DNA of 64,000 bases from Pseudomonas fildesensis (GCF_001050345.1 NZ_LFMW01000001.1:434001-498000), one strand, 5' to 3'; positions 39,367-49,150 are shown, numbered from the stretch's first letter. Made by a program: numbers and translations. The notes: a model not told the origin generated them from the sequence alone.

Positions 39367-40077
39367 ATGACTGACCCCATACGCCTCTCCAAACGCCTTA
39401 TCGAACTGGTCGGTTGCTCCCGTCGGGAGGCTGAGCTGTTTATCGAAGGCGGCTGGGTCTCGGTGGACGGTGAAGTGATCGACGAGCCGCAGTTCAAGGT
39501 CACCACCCAAAAGGTCGAGCTGGACCCGGAGGCCAAGGCCACTGCGCCGGAGCCAGTGACCATCCTGCTGCACGCGCCTGTTGGTATGGATGCAGAGACA
39601 GCGATGGCCTCGATCAGCGCCGAGACCCTGTCCGAAGAACACCGTTTCAGCAAGCGCCCGCTCAAGGGTCATTTCCTGCGCCTGACCGCCAGCGCCGACC
39701 TGCAAGCCAAGGCCAGCGGCCTGTTGGTGTTTACCCAGGACTGGAAGATTCTGCGCAAGTTAACTGCCGATGCCACCAAGATCGAGCAGGAATACGTGGT
39801 GGAGGTCGAAGGCGACATGGTTGCCCATGGCCTCAACCGCCTGAATCACGGCCTGACCTACAAAGGCAAAGAGCTGCCGGCGGTGAAAGCCAGCTGGCAG
39901 AACGAAAACCGCCTGCGCTTTGCGATGAAAAACCCGCAGCCGGGAGTAATCGCCTTGTTCTGCGAAGCCGTTGGCCTGAAGGTCATTGCCATCCGTCGCA
40001 TCCGCATTGGCGGCGTGTCCATCGGCAAGGTGCCGGTCGGCCAATGGCGTTACCTGTCCGGCAAAGAGAAGTTCTAA
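39367..40077 (+). CDS. Pseudouridine synthase-like protein lacking the catalytic Asp
   Basis: 236 residues. An S4 RNA-binding domain at the N-terminus (IRLSKRLIELVGCSRREAELFIEGGWVSV) is followed by an RsuA/RluB/RluF-like fold. The family's GRLD-x2-[ST]-x-G[LV] catalytic stretch is replaced by SADLQAKASGLLVFTQD: aligning on the Gly-Leu, the Asp nucleophile is Gln and the Arg before it Asp. The closing motif RIRIGGVSIGKVPVGQWRYL is intact. So it looks like an RNA-binding relative, perhaps without pseudouridylation activity. A DUF1456 gene follows 69 bases on. Confidence 0.82.
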   Translation: MTDPIRLSKRLIELVGCSRREAELFIEGGWVSVDGEVIDEPQFKVTTQKVELDPEAKATAPEPVTILLHAPVGMDAETAMASISAETLSEEHRFSKRPLKGHFLRLTASADLQAKASGLLVFTQDWKILRKLTADATKIEQEYVVEVEGDMVAHGLNRLNHGLTYKGKELPAVKASWQNENRLRFAMKNPQPGVIALFCEAVGLKVIAIRRIRIGGVSIGKVPVGQWRYLSGKEKF

Positions 40078-40146
40078 GCCGCTACCCCTTTTTTCGACAC
40101 CGCCTGATTGGGCGGTGTCCACCGTTGAAAACCAGGATTGCCCATC

Positions 40147-40608
40147 ATGATTCACAACGACGTACTGCGTAGCGTGCGCTACATGCTCGACATCAGCGAC
40201 AACAAGATGGTCGAGCTGATCAAACTCGGCGGCATGGACGTAACCAAGGAAGACCTGCTGACTTACCTCAAGAAAGACGAGGAAGAAGGCTTTGTGTTCT
40301 GCCCGGATGACGTCATGGCCCATTTCCTCGATGGCCTGGTGATCTTCAAGCGCGGAAAGGACGAAAGCCGTCCGCCGCAGCCGATCGAAACCCCGGTGAC
40401 CAACAACATCATCCTCAAGAAACTGCGTGTGGCCTTCGAACTGAAGGAAGACGACATGCACGCGATCCTCAAGGCCTCTGAGTTCCCGGTGTCCAAACCG
40501 GAGCTGAGCGCGCTGTTCCGCAAGTTCGGCCATACCAACTACCGCACCTGTGGCGACCAGTTGCTGCGCAACTTCCTCAAGGGCCTGACGCTGCGCGTCA
40601 GAGCTTAA
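40147..40608 (+). CDS. DUF1456 family protein (YehS-like)
   Basis: 153 residues, two copies of the DUF1456 helical module (NDVLRSVRYMLDISDNKMVELIKLGG and NNIILKKLRVAFELKEDDMHAILKAS). Cytoplasmic, function unknown. The ATG is preferred to a TTG three codons upstream. Confidence 0.88.
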   Translation: MIHNDVLRSVRYMLDISDNKMVELIKLGGMDVTKEDLLTYLKKDEEEGFVFCPDDVMAHFLDGLVIFKRGKDESRPPQPIETPVTNNIILKKLRVAFELKEDDMHAILKASEFPVSKPELSALFRKFGHTNYRTCGDQLLRNFLKGLTLRVRA

Positions 40609-40679
40609 TCCGCAGCCACAAGCGCAAAGCTGCAAGTTAGAAGCTTGCGGCTTGTAGCTTGCAACTTGAGGCTCCAGAA

Positions 40680-41375
40680 ATGGCCTACCAAGTCTCGCCC
40701 GTCGGCTTCGTGCGCTCCTGCTTCAAGGAGAAGTTCGCTATCCCGCGCCAGCCACAACTGGCGCCTGCCGCCCGGGGCGTGCTGGAGCTGGTGGCGCCGT
40801 TCGACCAGGGTGAGGCGGTGCAGGGCCTGGAACAGGTCAGCCATGTCTGGCTGTTGTTCCTGTTCCACCAGGCCCTGGAAGACAAGCCCCGCCTGAAAGT
40901 GCGCCCGCCGCGCCTCGGCGGCAACACGTCCATGGGCGTGTTTGCCACCCGCGCGACCCACCGGCCCAATGGCATCGGCCAGTCAGTGGTGAAGCTGGAC
41001 AAGGTCGAGCCGGGGAAGTTGTGGATTTCCGGGATTGACCTGCTCGATGGCACCCCGGTGTTGGATATCAAGCCGTATGTGCCGTATGCCGACATTATCG
41101 ACACCGCTACCAACAACATCGCCAGCGCTGCGCCGCAGCTGATTCCGGTGCAGTGGCTGAAGTCTGCCCTGCACCAGGCACAAGGCCACGCTCAGCGCCT
41201 TGACGAGCCGTTGGTCGCATTGATCGACCAATGCCTGGCACAAGACCCACGGCCGGCTTATCAAACGCCTGGGCCTGAGCGCGAATATGGCGCGCAGTTC
41301 TGGGATGTGGATGTGCGTTGGCACTACCCGGAGGCGGGGATGATTTGTGTGTTGGAAGTGGTTCCGGCGAAGTAA
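40680..41375 (+). CDS. trmO: tRNA (t6A37) N6-methyltransferase TrmO (TsaA/YaeB)
   Basis: 231 residues. The TsaA/UPF0066 beta-barrel domain uses SAM to methylate t6A37 in tRNA-Thr. Seen: VSPVGFVRSCFKEKFAIPRQP, RPPRLGGNTSMGVFATRATHRPNGIGQS (split across the SAM site), LDGTPVLDIKPYVPYAD. Start at MAYQVSP. Links functionally to tsaB at 7 kb, which helps make its substrate. Confidence 0.93.
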   Translation: MAYQVSPVGFVRSCFKEKFAIPRQPQLAPAARGVLELVAPFDQGEAVQGLEQVSHVWLLFLFHQALEDKPRLKVRPPRLGGNTSMGVFATRATHRPNGIGQSVVKLDKVEPGKLWISGIDLLDGTPVLDIKPYVPYADIIDTATNNIASAAPQLIPVQWLKSALHQAQGHAQRLDEPLVALIDQCLAQDPRPAYQTPGPEREYGAQFWDVDVRWHYPEAGMICVLEVVPAK

Positions 41376-41387
41376 ACCGGAAACCAA

Positions 41388-41479
41388 ATGTGGGAGGGGG
41401 CTTGCTCCCGATAGCGCACTGACCGTCAGCACATGTATTGGCTGATCAACCGCTATCGGGAGCAAGCCCCCTCCCACAT
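41388..41479. repeat. REPIN between trmO and fpr
   Basis: AAATGTGGGAGGGGGCTTGC and its complement at the far end; inner pair CTCCCGATAGCG and CGCTATCGGGAG. Lies between convergent trmO and fpr. Confidence 0.85.
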
Positions 41480-41494
41480 ATTTTTTTACCGCGT

Positions 41495-42274
41495 TTATTT
41501 CTCGACGAAGGCACGCTCGATCAAGTAATCACCCGGCTCACGCATCCGTGGCGAGACTTTAAGGCCGAAGCTGTTCAACACTTCGCTGGTCTCGTCCAAC
41601 ATGCTTGGGCTGCCGCACAGCATGGCACGGTCGTCTTCAGGGTTGATCGGTGGCAGGCCGATGTCGGTGAACAGCTTGCCGCTGCGCATCAGGTCGGTCA
41701 GGCGGCCTTCGTTTTCGAACGGCTCGCGGGTTACGGTCGGGTAGTAGATCAGTTTGTCACGCAGTGCCTCGCCGAAGAACTCGTTCTGCGGCAGGTGCTC
41801 GGTGATGAACTCACGGTAGGCGACTTCGTTGACGTAGCGCACGCCGTGGCACAGGATCACTTTTTCGAAACGCTCGTAGGTTTCCGGATCCTGGATCACG
41901 CTCATGAAGGGCGCCAAGCCAGTACCGGTGCTGAGCAGGTACAGGTGTTTGCCCGGCTTCAAATCGTCAAGCACCAGAGTGCCTGTCGGTTTTTTGCTGA
42001 TGATGATCTCGTCGCCTTCCTTCAAGTGCTGCAATTGGGAAGTCAGCGGGCCATCGGGCACCTTGATGCTGAAGAACTCCAAATGCTCTTCCCAGTTCGG
42101 GCTGGCAATGGAGTAAGCGCGCATGAGCGGGCGGCCGTTGGGCTGTTGCAGGCCGATCATCACGAACTGACCGTTCTCGAAGCGCAGGCCCGGATCACGG
42201 GTGCACTTGAAGCTGAACAGCGTGTCGTTCCAGTGATGAACACTGAGGACACGTTCGTGGTTCATGTTGCTCAT
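41495..42274 (-). CDS. fpr: Ferredoxin-NADP+ reductase Fpr
   Basis: 259 residues. FAD-binding domain (MRAYSIASPNWEEHLEFFS, the RxYS motif), NADP domain (YLLSTGTGLAPFMSVI), ending AFVEK as in Pseudomonas/Azotobacter type subclass I enzymes. Passes electrons between NADPH and ferredoxin or flavodoxin, with a role in oxidative stress. Divergent from finR, its known activator. Confidence 0.95.
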   Translation of the reverse strand: MSNMNHERVLSVHHWNDTLFSFKCTRDPGLRFENGQFVMIGLQQPNGRPLMRAYSIASPNWEEHLEFFSIKVPDGPLTSQLQHLKEGDEIIISKKPTGTLVLDDLKPGKHLYLLSTGTGLAPFMSVIQDPETYERFEKVILCHGVRYVNEVAYREFITEHLPQNEFFGEALRDKLIYYPTVTREPFENEGRLTDLMRSGKLFTDIGLPPINPEDDRAMLCGSPSMLDETSEVLNSFGLKVSPRMREPGDYLIERAFVEK

Positions 42275-42398
42275 GTACGGGGAACTCCTGGAAATGGGTC
42301 TGCGCCAACTGATAGCTGCGCAATTGCACAGTATTCTAATGGCGGCGACAATATCTGTTAACTGGATTATTAAGATAAGGGTTATCGGTTATATCGAT
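42275..42398. promoter_or_regulatory. fpr-finR divergent control region
   Basis: 124 bases, AT-rich near finR. GATAA-GGG-TTATC (42374-42386) and ATCGATAT just before the finR start are dyads suitable for a LysR-type dimer. FinR is known to drive fpr in P. putida and P. aeruginosa in response to superoxide; this gap must carry its site. Confidence 0.5.
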
Positions 42399-43325
42399 AT
42401 GCGATTTACTCTCCGTCAACTGCAAGTTTTCGTCGCCGTCGCCCAGCAGGAAAGCGTCTCGCGCGCTGCTGGCCTTCTGGCCCTATCTCAATCCGCAGCC
42501 AGTACCTCGATTACCGAGCTGGAGCGTCAATCCAGCTGCCAATTATTTGATCGTGCCGGTAAACGCCTGAGCCTCAACGCCCTCGGGCGTCAGCTGTTGC
42601 CGCAGGCGGTGGCGCTGCTGGACCAGGCCAAGGAGATCGAGGACCTGCTCAATGGCAAGTCCGGTTTCGGCTCCCTGGCGGTCGGCGCCACCCTGACCAT
42701 CGGCAATTACCTGGCCACGCTGCTGATCGGCAGCTTCATGCAGCAGCACCCCGAAAGCCAGGTAAAGCTGCATGTGCAGAACACTGCGCATATCGTGCAC
42801 CAAGTGGCGCATTACGAAATTGACCTGGGTCTAATCGAAGGCGACTGCAGCCACCCGGATATCGAGGTGCAAACCTGGGTGGAAGATGAACTGGTAGTGT
42901 TTTGCGCACCGCAGCATCATCTGGCCAAGCGTGGCGTCGCCACCATGGACGAATTGACCCATGAAGCGTGGATCCTGCGGGAACAAGGCTCGGGCACACG
43001 CCTGACGTTTGACCAGGCGATGCGACATCACCGCAGCGCGCTGAACATCCGCCTGGAGCTGGAACACACCGAAGCGATCAAGCGTGCAGTGGAGTCGGGG
43101 CTGGGGATTGGCTGCATTTCGCGCCTGGCGCTGCGCGATGCGTTCCGCCGTGGCAGTTTGGTACCGGTGGAAACCCCGGACCTGGACCTGGCCCGGCAGT
43201 TCTACTTCATCTGGCATAAACAAAAGTACCAGACCTCGGCAATGCGCGAGTTCCTGGAACTGTGCCGCGCCTTCACCGCAGGGGTTCAGCGCAGCGACGA
43301 GATCGTGCTGCCGAGCATCGCCTGA
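42399..43325 (+). CDS. finR: LysR-type regulator FinR
   Basis: 308 residues. N-terminal winged helix (FTLRQLQVFVAVAQQESVSRAAGLLALSQSAAS) and a substrate-binding domain (FCAPQHHLAKR, ESGLGIGCISRLALRD). The start is the ATG inside ATATCGATATG. Divergent from fpr, which identifies it as the fpr-inducing regulator. Confidence 0.92.
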   Translation: MRFTLRQLQVFVAVAQQESVSRAAGLLALSQSAASTSITELERQSSCQLFDRAGKRLSLNALGRQLLPQAVALLDQAKEIEDLLNGKSGFGSLAVGATLTIGNYLATLLIGSFMQQHPESQVKLHVQNTAHIVHQVAHYEIDLGLIEGDCSHPDIEVQTWVEDELVVFCAPQHHLAKRGVATMDELTHEAWILREQGSGTRLTFDQAMRHHRSALNIRLELEHTEAIKRAVESGLGIGCISRLALRDAFRRGSLVPVETPDLDLARQFYFIWHKQKYQTSAMREFLELCRAFTAGVQRSDEIVLPSIA

Positions 43326-43328
43326 TCC

Positions 43329-43691
43329 TTAGATCAGGATCACGGCCCACACCAGGGTGATCATGGTCAGCGCCACGAATTGCGCGGCGCTGCCCATGTC
43401 CTTGGCGTTTTTCGACAGGGGATGACGATCCAGGGAAATCCGGTCGATGGCCGCTTCCACTGCCGAATTGAGCAACTCGACGATCAGCGCCAGCAGGCAC
43501 ACTGCAATCAGCAGCGCCCGCTCGACTCGGCTGACGTGCAGGAAAAAGCTCAGGGGGATCAGGATGACGTTCAGCAACACCAACTGACGGAACGCCGCCT
43601 CGCCGGTGAAGGCCGCGCGCAGGCCATCCAGGGAATAGCCCCCTGCATTGAAGATACGTTTGATACCGGTTTGACCCTTGAAAGGCGACAT
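43329..43691 (-). CDS. dgkA: Diacylglycerol kinase DgkA
   Basis: 120 residues with three membrane helices. Signature NSAVEAAIDRISLDRHPLSKNAKDMGSAAQF carries the catalytic Glu and conserved Asn/Asp. Recycles diacylglycerol to phosphatidic acid in the inner membrane. Two starts are possible; MSPFKGQTG fits the family. Next to erdR, as in P. aeruginosa (PA3603-PA3604). Confidence 0.94.
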   Translation of the reverse strand: MSPFKGQTGIKRIFNAGGYSLDGLRAAFTGEAAFRQLVLLNVILIPLSFFLHVSRVERALLIAVCLLALIVELLNSAVEAAIDRISLDRHPLSKNAKDMGSAAQFVALTMITLVWAVILI

Positions 43692-43766
43692 AGACGTAGG
43701 CAACTGAACCAAAGAAGTGGGGAAACTAGATCACGCAAAGTCAAAAAAGCGTGAATCGGTTACATT

Positions 43767-44417
43767 TTAATGATGCGAAATTGACTCAAGTTGTTGCAAG
43801 AGCAGCGCCGCCTGGGTGCGCGTACGCACATTCAGCTTGCGGAAAATCGCCGTTACGTGGGCCTTGATGGTCGCTTCCGACACACTCAGCTCGTAGGCAA
43901 TCTGCTTGTTCAGCAGGCCTTCGCAAACCATGGTCAACACTCGGAACTGCTGGGGCGTGAGGCTGGCCAGACCATCGCGGGCGGCCTTGGCTTCGTCGGA
44001 CACGTTGATTTCTTCAAACGCCTGCGGCGGCCAGGACACATCGCCATCCAACACCGTGCGCACGGCTTTCTGGATGTCTTCCATCGAACTGGACTTGGGA
44101 ATGAAGCCGCTGGCGCCAAACTCCTTGGAGCGCACCACTATGTCAGCTTCTTCCTGGGCCGAGACCATCACCACCGGGATCTGCGGGTATTGCCCACGCA
44201 ACAGCACCAACCCAGAGAAACCATAGGCGCCAGGCATGTTCAGGTCGAGGAGTACCAGGTCCCAGTCGGATTTTTCGGTAAGGCGGGTTTCCAGCTCGGC
44301 AATGCTGGCCACTTCGACCAGGCGGACATCCGGGCCAAGGCCCAGGGTTACGGCCTGATGCAGCGCACTGCGAAACAGCGGATGGTCATCGGCTATCAGG
44401 ATTTCGTATGTGGCCAT
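43767..44417 (-). CDS. erdR: LuxR-type response regulator ErdR (CrbR-like)
   Basis: 216 residues. Receiver with Asp58 in DLVLLDLNMPG, C-terminal LuxR helix-turn-helix (LNKQIAYELSVSEATIKAHVTAIFRKL). By position beside dgkA it is the ErdR/CrbR-type regulator controlling ethanol and acetate metabolism; its partner kinase is not in the window. The 251 bases to its right show no gene. Confidence 0.9.
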   Translation of the reverse strand: MATYEILIADDHPLFRSALHQAVTLGLGPDVRLVEVASIAELETRLTEKSDWDLVLLDLNMPGAYGFSGLVLLRGQYPQIPVVMVSAQEEADIVVRSKEFGASGFIPKSSSMEDIQKAVRTVLDGDVSWPPQAFEEINVSDEAKAARDGLASLTPQQFRVLTMVCEGLLNKQIAYELSVSEATIKAHVTAIFRKLNVRTRTQAALLLQQLESISHH

Positions 44418-44668
44418 TGATTAAATGATCCTGTTTTTATGGCAGCCCTGATGGGTTCAGGGTTAGCCAGTACACAAGGCGACGGCCAGGCAGCCATCGC
44501 CACAGGGCAAGCTCAACGTCAAAAGCACCTGAAACGACGTCGAAAATTCACGGTTGTGCCCCAATCGGCGCCCAGCATGCCCAGCGTAGGCTGGGGGGTC
44601 AAGCACTACGCCCGTGGGCATTTTGGCGGCGTGCGAGTTTGCGGTGCCATCATGCAAACGTCGTCTGG

Positions 44669-45400
44669 TTATAGCCCAGGTATAGAGGGAGCAAGACGAG
44701 TATGGACGACGTCAGCCAGGTCCAGCGGTTGCTGGAACTTGGCGGCCAGGTAATGAGTGCTGAACACGTCGAGGTAAGCATCCAGCACTTCGCTGGCGGC
44801 TTGGTCACCGGCCAGCTCCAGGCACAGCGCTGCCACTTCGGCGGTGCAGAAATGGTCATCACGTTTTGAACGACGCAGCTTGTAGCGCGACAGTTGTTCC
44901 GGTGCCAGGCTCAGTACCGGCAGGTGCTCCAGATATGGGCTTTTGCGAAACATTTTGCGCGCTTCGCTCCAAGTACCGTCCAGCAGGATAAACAGCGGAC
45001 GCTTGCCCTCCTCCACGCTTACTTGGCTGACGACCCGTTCAGGCACCACGAATTCGCCGGGGAACACGATATACGGTTGCCATTGAGGGTCAGCGAGCAA
45101 GGTGAGCAAGTCGGGGTCCACCTCAGTGCGCGACCAGGCGAACGCCGTGGTGTCGTCGATGACATCGGCGATCAGCCAGCCGGTGTTGCTGGGTTTCATC
45201 GGTTCGACGTCATGCATCAGTAGGCACATGGCGGACTTGGCCTCGACCTTGGGCCGCCAGGCGCACAGACAGTATTGCGGAATGACCCGGCAGCCGGCGC
45301 AGCGTTCGGCACGCGAGCCACGGTTGACGAACGGCTTGATCGCGCGCGCCAGGCGCTGGGTGCGCAGGCGGGAAACGGCGTGGCTCATCGGATGCGCCAT
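44669..45400 (-). CDS. DTW-domain tRNA-uridine aminocarboxypropyltransferase (TapT/YfiP-like)
   Basis: 243 residues. Four-cysteine region CAGCRVIPQYCLCAW at about 35-49 and the DTW-type motif LLDGTWSEARKMFRKSPYL at about 138-156. The family adds acp to U47 of tRNA using SAM. Neither candidate start has a clear ribosome site, so the first 4 residues are uncertain. Confidence 0.88.
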   Translation of the reverse strand: MAHPMSHAVSRLRTQRLARAIKPFVNRGSRAERCAGCRVIPQYCLCAWRPKVEAKSAMCLLMHDVEPMKPSNTGWLIADVIDDTTAFAWSRTEVDPDLLTLLADPQWQPYIVFPGEFVVPERVVSQVSVEEGKRPLFILLDGTWSEARKMFRKSPYLEHLPVLSLAPEQLSRYKLRRSKRDDHFCTAEVAALCLELAGDQAASEVLDAYLDVFSTHYLAAKFQQPLDLADVVHTRLAPSIPGL

Positions 45401-45584
45401 TGGGACAGGTAGATCGGCACTGAGAAAACTCGTGGGGGCTTAAGTGGCCGCAGTTTACCAGAGCCACACGCTCTTCCATCGATACGCCTGGCTGTAGTGG
45501 CAAGGGGTCACCTATAATCGCGCGCCACTGAACGCACAGCGCAGTGGCTGGTCTATGCACCAGTAACCGAATCAGGAGAGTTTC

Positions 45585-46025
45585 ATGCTGCGTTCCATGC
45601 TGCGTCTTGTCGCCCCATCCGTCGCCCTTGCGCTGGTCTTGCCTGTAGGCGCCCAAGCGGCCTCGCTGCTGGAGGCCCAATTGAACAAGAAGCTGCAAAG
45701 CGTCGCGGCCGAAAGCAACAAGGACCTGCCACGGGAAATCGACGAAAAAACCCTGGAAGTGGCCTATACCGTCGAGGGCTTGCAACTGATCGATCACCTC
45801 AGCGTACTGCCTGATCGCGCCGAACAGATGCGCGCCAACCCCAAAGCTGTTTACTTCCAGCTGGGCCAAAGCGTGTGCCTGAACAAGGGCTATCGCGAGT
45901 TGATGGCAAAGGGCGCCGTCATGCGCTATGAAATTACCGAGAACAAGACCAACCGCCCGGTGGCATCGGTGAAATTCGTGGAAGCGGATTGCCCGGCACC
46001 GGCTGCACCGAAGAAGAAAAAGTAA
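45585..46025 (+). CDS. Conserved periplasmic hypothetical protein
   Basis: 146 residues with a signal peptide ending AQA-A (about 25) and AGGAG upstream. The mature part has two cysteines (QSVCLNKGY and EADCPAP) that could pair, and a lysine-rich tail. Resembles in position and size the P. aeruginosa PA3611 protein, but this cannot be confirmed by eye. Function unknown. Confidence 0.8.
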   Translation: MLRSMLRLVAPSVALALVLPVGAQAASLLEAQLNKKLQSVAAESNKDLPREIDEKTLEVAYTVEGLQLIDHLSVLPDRAEQMRANPKAVYFQLGQSVCLNKGYRELMAKGAVMRYEITENKTNRPVASVKFVEADCPAPAAPKKKK

Positions 46026-46403
46026 ACCCTGCCTGACCCTCGCGCGCTGCTGTCCAGTGGCGCGCACTTGCACCGCTTCAATTTCCCGCCGACGACTAAA
46101 CCGCTTGATGAGTGACCAATAAGCGGTTGCCAGCCAAGGGTTTTTCGGCCCATGATCGAGTCATTCCTGCTGCGCGTTCACAACGACTTTTACGCCGTTC
46201 TGTAACACTTTCAGAGCAAAAGAGGATTGCCCTCCAGCGACTCGCAGCGCAAAGGTTTCCACATCACAAGGAACAGACAGAGCTCGCTTTGCCGCTTGGC
46301 GAACATCGTGCAATGCCTTGGGCATGCAGCGGCACATGCAGTGTCGTGGCCCCGGACGAATTTCTCGCCGTTGACCCAGGCTCTGTGAAGAAGGAGAAGT
46401 TGA
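46026..46403. other. Gene-free interval before the LOG gene
   Basis: 378 bases without a convincing gene. Short overlapping readings exist on both strands but none has a ribosome site and codon bias. The end, GAAGGAGAAG, is the LOG gene's ribosome site. A promoter or small RNA could be here; nothing decisive is seen. Confidence 0.5.
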
Positions 46404-47516
46404 ATGCCTTACGAACCGAATGACCACCTGCTTCGGCATTTCGAAGAAAACGGAGCCGACCTCGCGCAGCAGGTCGAAGCTCAGCTCCAGTTGATTGCGC
46501 CCAACAGCCCGAATATCCCGCTTTATCGCGACATGATCCTCACTGTCCTGCGCATGGCTCAGGACGACCGTAACCGCTGGAACGCCAAGATCACTTTGCA
46601 GGCGATCCGCGAACTGGACCACGCCTTCCGCGTACTGGAACAGTTCAAGGGGCGGCGCAAGGTCACCGTGTTCGGCTCAGCCCGAACGCCGGCCGAAAGC
46701 CCGCTGTATGCGCTGGCCCGGGAAGTGGGTGCGGCGCTGGCACGCTCAGACCTGATGGTGATTACCGGCGGCGGTGGCGGCATTATGGCTGCGGCCCACG
46801 AAGGCGCGGGCCTGGAACACAGCCTGGGGTTCAATATCACCCTGCCGTTTGAACAGCACGCCAACCCGACCATCGATGGCACCGAGAACCTGCTGTCCTT
46901 CCACTTCTTCTTTACCCGCAAACTGTTCTTCGTCAAGGAAGCCGATGCGCTGGTGCTGTGCCCGGGAGGTTTTGGCACGCTGGATGAAGCGCTGGAAGTG
47001 CTGACGCTGATCCAGACCGGCAAGAGCCCGCTGGTGCCGGTAGTACTGCTGGATGCGCCAGGCGGCGGTTTCTGGCAAGGCGCCCTGGACTTCATTCGCA
47101 ACCAACTGGAAGCCAATCGCTATATCCTGCCCACCGACCTCAAGCTTATACGCCTGGTGTATAGCGCCGAAGAAGCGGTGGACGAGATCAACCAGTTCTA
47201 TGCCAACTTCCATTCCACGCGCTGGTTGAAGCGCGAGTTCGTGGTGCGCATGAATCACCCGCTCAGCGATCGCGCCTTGGCCCACTTGCAGAAAGAGTTC
47301 GCCAGCCTTCGGCTGAGTGGGGACTTTCAGCAGCTTGCCTATTCAGGCGAGGACCATGATGAGCCGAGCTTCAGCCATTTGACGCGGTTGGTGTTCAACT
47401 TCAACGGGCGCGATCAGGGCCGGCTGCGAGAGTTGGTGGACTACATCAACTTGCCGGAGAATTGGGCACAGGCTCAGGGGAAGGCCCAGCAGCGGGTGGC
47501 GCCAGAGCCGGCGTAA
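46404..47516 (+). CDS. LOG-family Rossmann-fold protein
   Basis: 370 residues. The lysine decarboxylase-like/LOG domain covers about 85-265, with ITGGGGGIMAAAHEGA and PGGFGTLDE, the nucleotide 5'-monophosphate phosphoribohydrolase motif. An N-terminal helical extension (1-80) and a C-terminal one (270-370) make it longer than plain LOG proteins. Likely a nucleotide-metabolising enzyme; substrate unproven. ATG with AAGGAG upstream. Confidence 0.88.
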   Translation: MPYEPNDHLLRHFEENGADLAQQVEAQLQLIAPNSPNIPLYRDMILTVLRMAQDDRNRWNAKITLQAIRELDHAFRVLEQFKGRRKVTVFGSARTPAESPLYALAREVGAALARSDLMVITGGGGGIMAAAHEGAGLEHSLGFNITLPFEQHANPTIDGTENLLSFHFFFTRKLFFVKEADALVLCPGGFGTLDEALEVLTLIQTGKSPLVPVVLLDAPGGGFWQGALDFIRNQLEANRYILPTDLKLIRLVYSAEEAVDEINQFYANFHSTRWLKREFVVRMNHPLSDRALAHLQKEFASLRLSGDFQQLAYSGEDHDEPSFSHLTRLVFNFNGRDQGRLRELVDYINLPENWAQAQGKAQQRVAPEPA

Positions 47517-47527
47517 ATCCTGAAACG

Positions 47528-47563
47528 CAAAAAGGCCCGCTATTTTCATAGCGGGCCTTTTTT
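47528..47563. terminator. Bidirectional terminator between LOG gene and recX
   Basis: AAAAAGGCCCGCTA / TAGCGGGCCTTTTTT stem-loop between convergent genes. Confidence 0.92.
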
Positions 47564-47575
47564 GTTTTGCATTAC

Positions 47576-48043
47576 TCAGTCGTCCATACTTCGGCCGCTG
47601 AATAAGCGGCTGATCATTTCCATCGAAAACCCGCGATAACTCAGGAAGCGCCCCTGTTTCGCGCGCTCCTTGGCATCTATTGGGAGATGCCCAGAGAACT
47701 TGCGACGCCAAGTCTCTTCCAACTGCGACTGCCAACTAATCCCACACTCACGCAAGGCAAGGTCGATATCGGCACGTTGCAGGCCGCGCTGGCTGAGTTC
47801 TTCACGAATTCGCGCAGGGCCGTGGCCGGAGCGCGCTCGATAGGAAACAAAACTTTCGAGGTAACGGGATTCCGACAGCAGCCCCTCTTCCGTCAAACGG
47901 TCGAGGGCAGCATCAATCATCTCGGGCTCCGCGCCGCGCTGACGCAGTTTACGCGTCAGCTCGACTCGACCATGCTCGCGGCGAGCGAGCAGGTCCATTG
48001 CAGTGCGCCGAACAGCGACGAGTGTATCCAGTACAACAGTCAT
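47576..48043 (-). CDS. recX: RecX, regulator of RecA
   Basis: 155 residues of three-helix repeats ([43 protein letters not shown]). Binds RecA filaments and limits them. Immediately downstream of recA (8-base gap), so cotranscribed. Confidence 0.95.
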   Translation of the reverse strand: MTVVLDTLVAVRRTAMDLLARREHGRVELTRKLRQRGAEPEMIDAALDRLTEEGLLSESRYLESFVSYRARSGHGPARIREELSQRGLQRADIDLALRECGISWQSQLEETWRRKFSGHLPIDAKERAKQGRFLSYRGFSMEMISRLFSGRSMDD

Positions 48044-48051
48044 CGTTTGCT

Positions 48052-49110
48052 TCAGATATCAGTGTCGGCTTCTTCTACTTCTTCAACCGGCTCACGGTTG
48101 GCTGCAGCTTTCACGTCGGGGGCTGGGGTCAGCAGCTTGTCGCGAATCTGCTTCTCAAGCGTGGCGGCGATGTCCGGATTATCCGCCAGGAACTTGGCCG
48201 AGTTGGCCTTGCCCTGACCGATCTTGCTGCCGTTGTAGGCATACCAGGCACCGGACTTCTCGACAAACCCGTGCAGTACGCCTAGGTCGATCATCTCGCC
48301 GTTCAGGTAGATACCCTTGCCGTAGAGGATCTGGAACTCAGCCTGACGGAATGGCGGGGCCACTTTGTTCTTCACGACTTTAACGCGAGTTTCGCTACCG
48401 ACAACCTCGTCACCTTCCTTCACCGCGCCAGTACGGCGGATATCCAGACGGACCGAAGCGTAGAACTTCAGCGCGTTACCACCGGTGGTGGTTTCCGGGC
48501 TGCCGAACATCACGCCGATCTTCATACGGATCTGGTTGATGAAAATCACCAGGCAGTTGGCGTTCTTGATGTTACCGGTGATTTTACGCAGCGCCTGGGA
48601 CATCAGACGGGCTTGTAGGCCCACGTGCATGTCACCCATTTCGCCTTCGATTTCAGCTTTCGGTACCAGGGCTGCCACGGAGTCGACCACGATCACGTCG
48701 ATGGCGTTGGAGCGCACCAGCATGTCAGTGATTTCCAGCGCTTGCTCACCGGTGTCCGGCTGGGAAACCAGCAGGTCGTCAACGTTGACGCCCAGCTTGC
48801 CGGCGTATTCAGGATCGAGGGCGTGCTCGGCGTCGACGAACGCGCAGGTGGCGCCCATTTTTTGAGCCTGGGCAATCACCGACAGGGTCAAGGTGGTTTT
48901 ACCTGAAGATTCAGGACCGTAGATTTCAACGATACGGCCTTTTGGCAGGCCGCCAATGCCGAGCGCGATGTCCAGACCCAGAGAGCCAGTGGAAATAGCC
49001 GGGATCGCCTGACGGTCGTGATCGCCCATACGCATTACGGCACCCTTGCCGAATTGACGTTCGATCTGACCCAGGGCCGCAGCCAAGGCTTTCTTCTTGT
49101 TGTCGTCCAT
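48052..49110 (-). CDS. recA: RecA recombinase
   Basis: 352 residues. Walker [11 protein letters not shown] at about 65-74, Walker [11 protein letters not shown], loop L2 and the C-terminal acidic tail ([11 protein letters not shown]). Recombination and SOS co-protease; its co-protease action on the repressor at 62.2 kb is the expected trigger of the tailocin cluster. SOS box upstream. Confidence 0.98.
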   Translation of the reverse strand: MDDNKKKALAAALGQIERQFGKGAVMRMGDHDRQAIPAISTGSLGLDIALGIGGLPKGRIVEIYGPESSGKTTLTLSVIAQAQKMGATCAFVDAEHALDPEYAGKLGVNVDDLLVSQPDTGEQALEITDMLVRSNAIDVIVVDSVAALVPKAEIEGEMGDMHVGLQARLMSQALRKITGNIKNANCLVIFINQIRMKIGVMFGSPETTTGGNALKFYASVRLDIRRTGAVKEGDEVVGSETRVKVVKNKVAPPFRQAEFQILYGKGIYLNGEMIDLGVLHGFVEKSGAWYAYNGSKIGQGKANSAKFLADNPDIAATLEKQIRDKLLTPAPDVKAAANREPVEEVEEADTDI

Positions 49111-49150
49111 TAAAGTCCTCACGTAATCAATAAGGCCTGGCGGCCAACAC

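Noticed and set aside
46161..46340. A minus-strand reading of about 59 codons ending VLQNGVKVVVNAQQE, before the LOG gene
   Set aside because: The peptide looks protein-like, but no ribosome site precedes either candidate ATG and third positions are not GC-biased. Left as gene-free.
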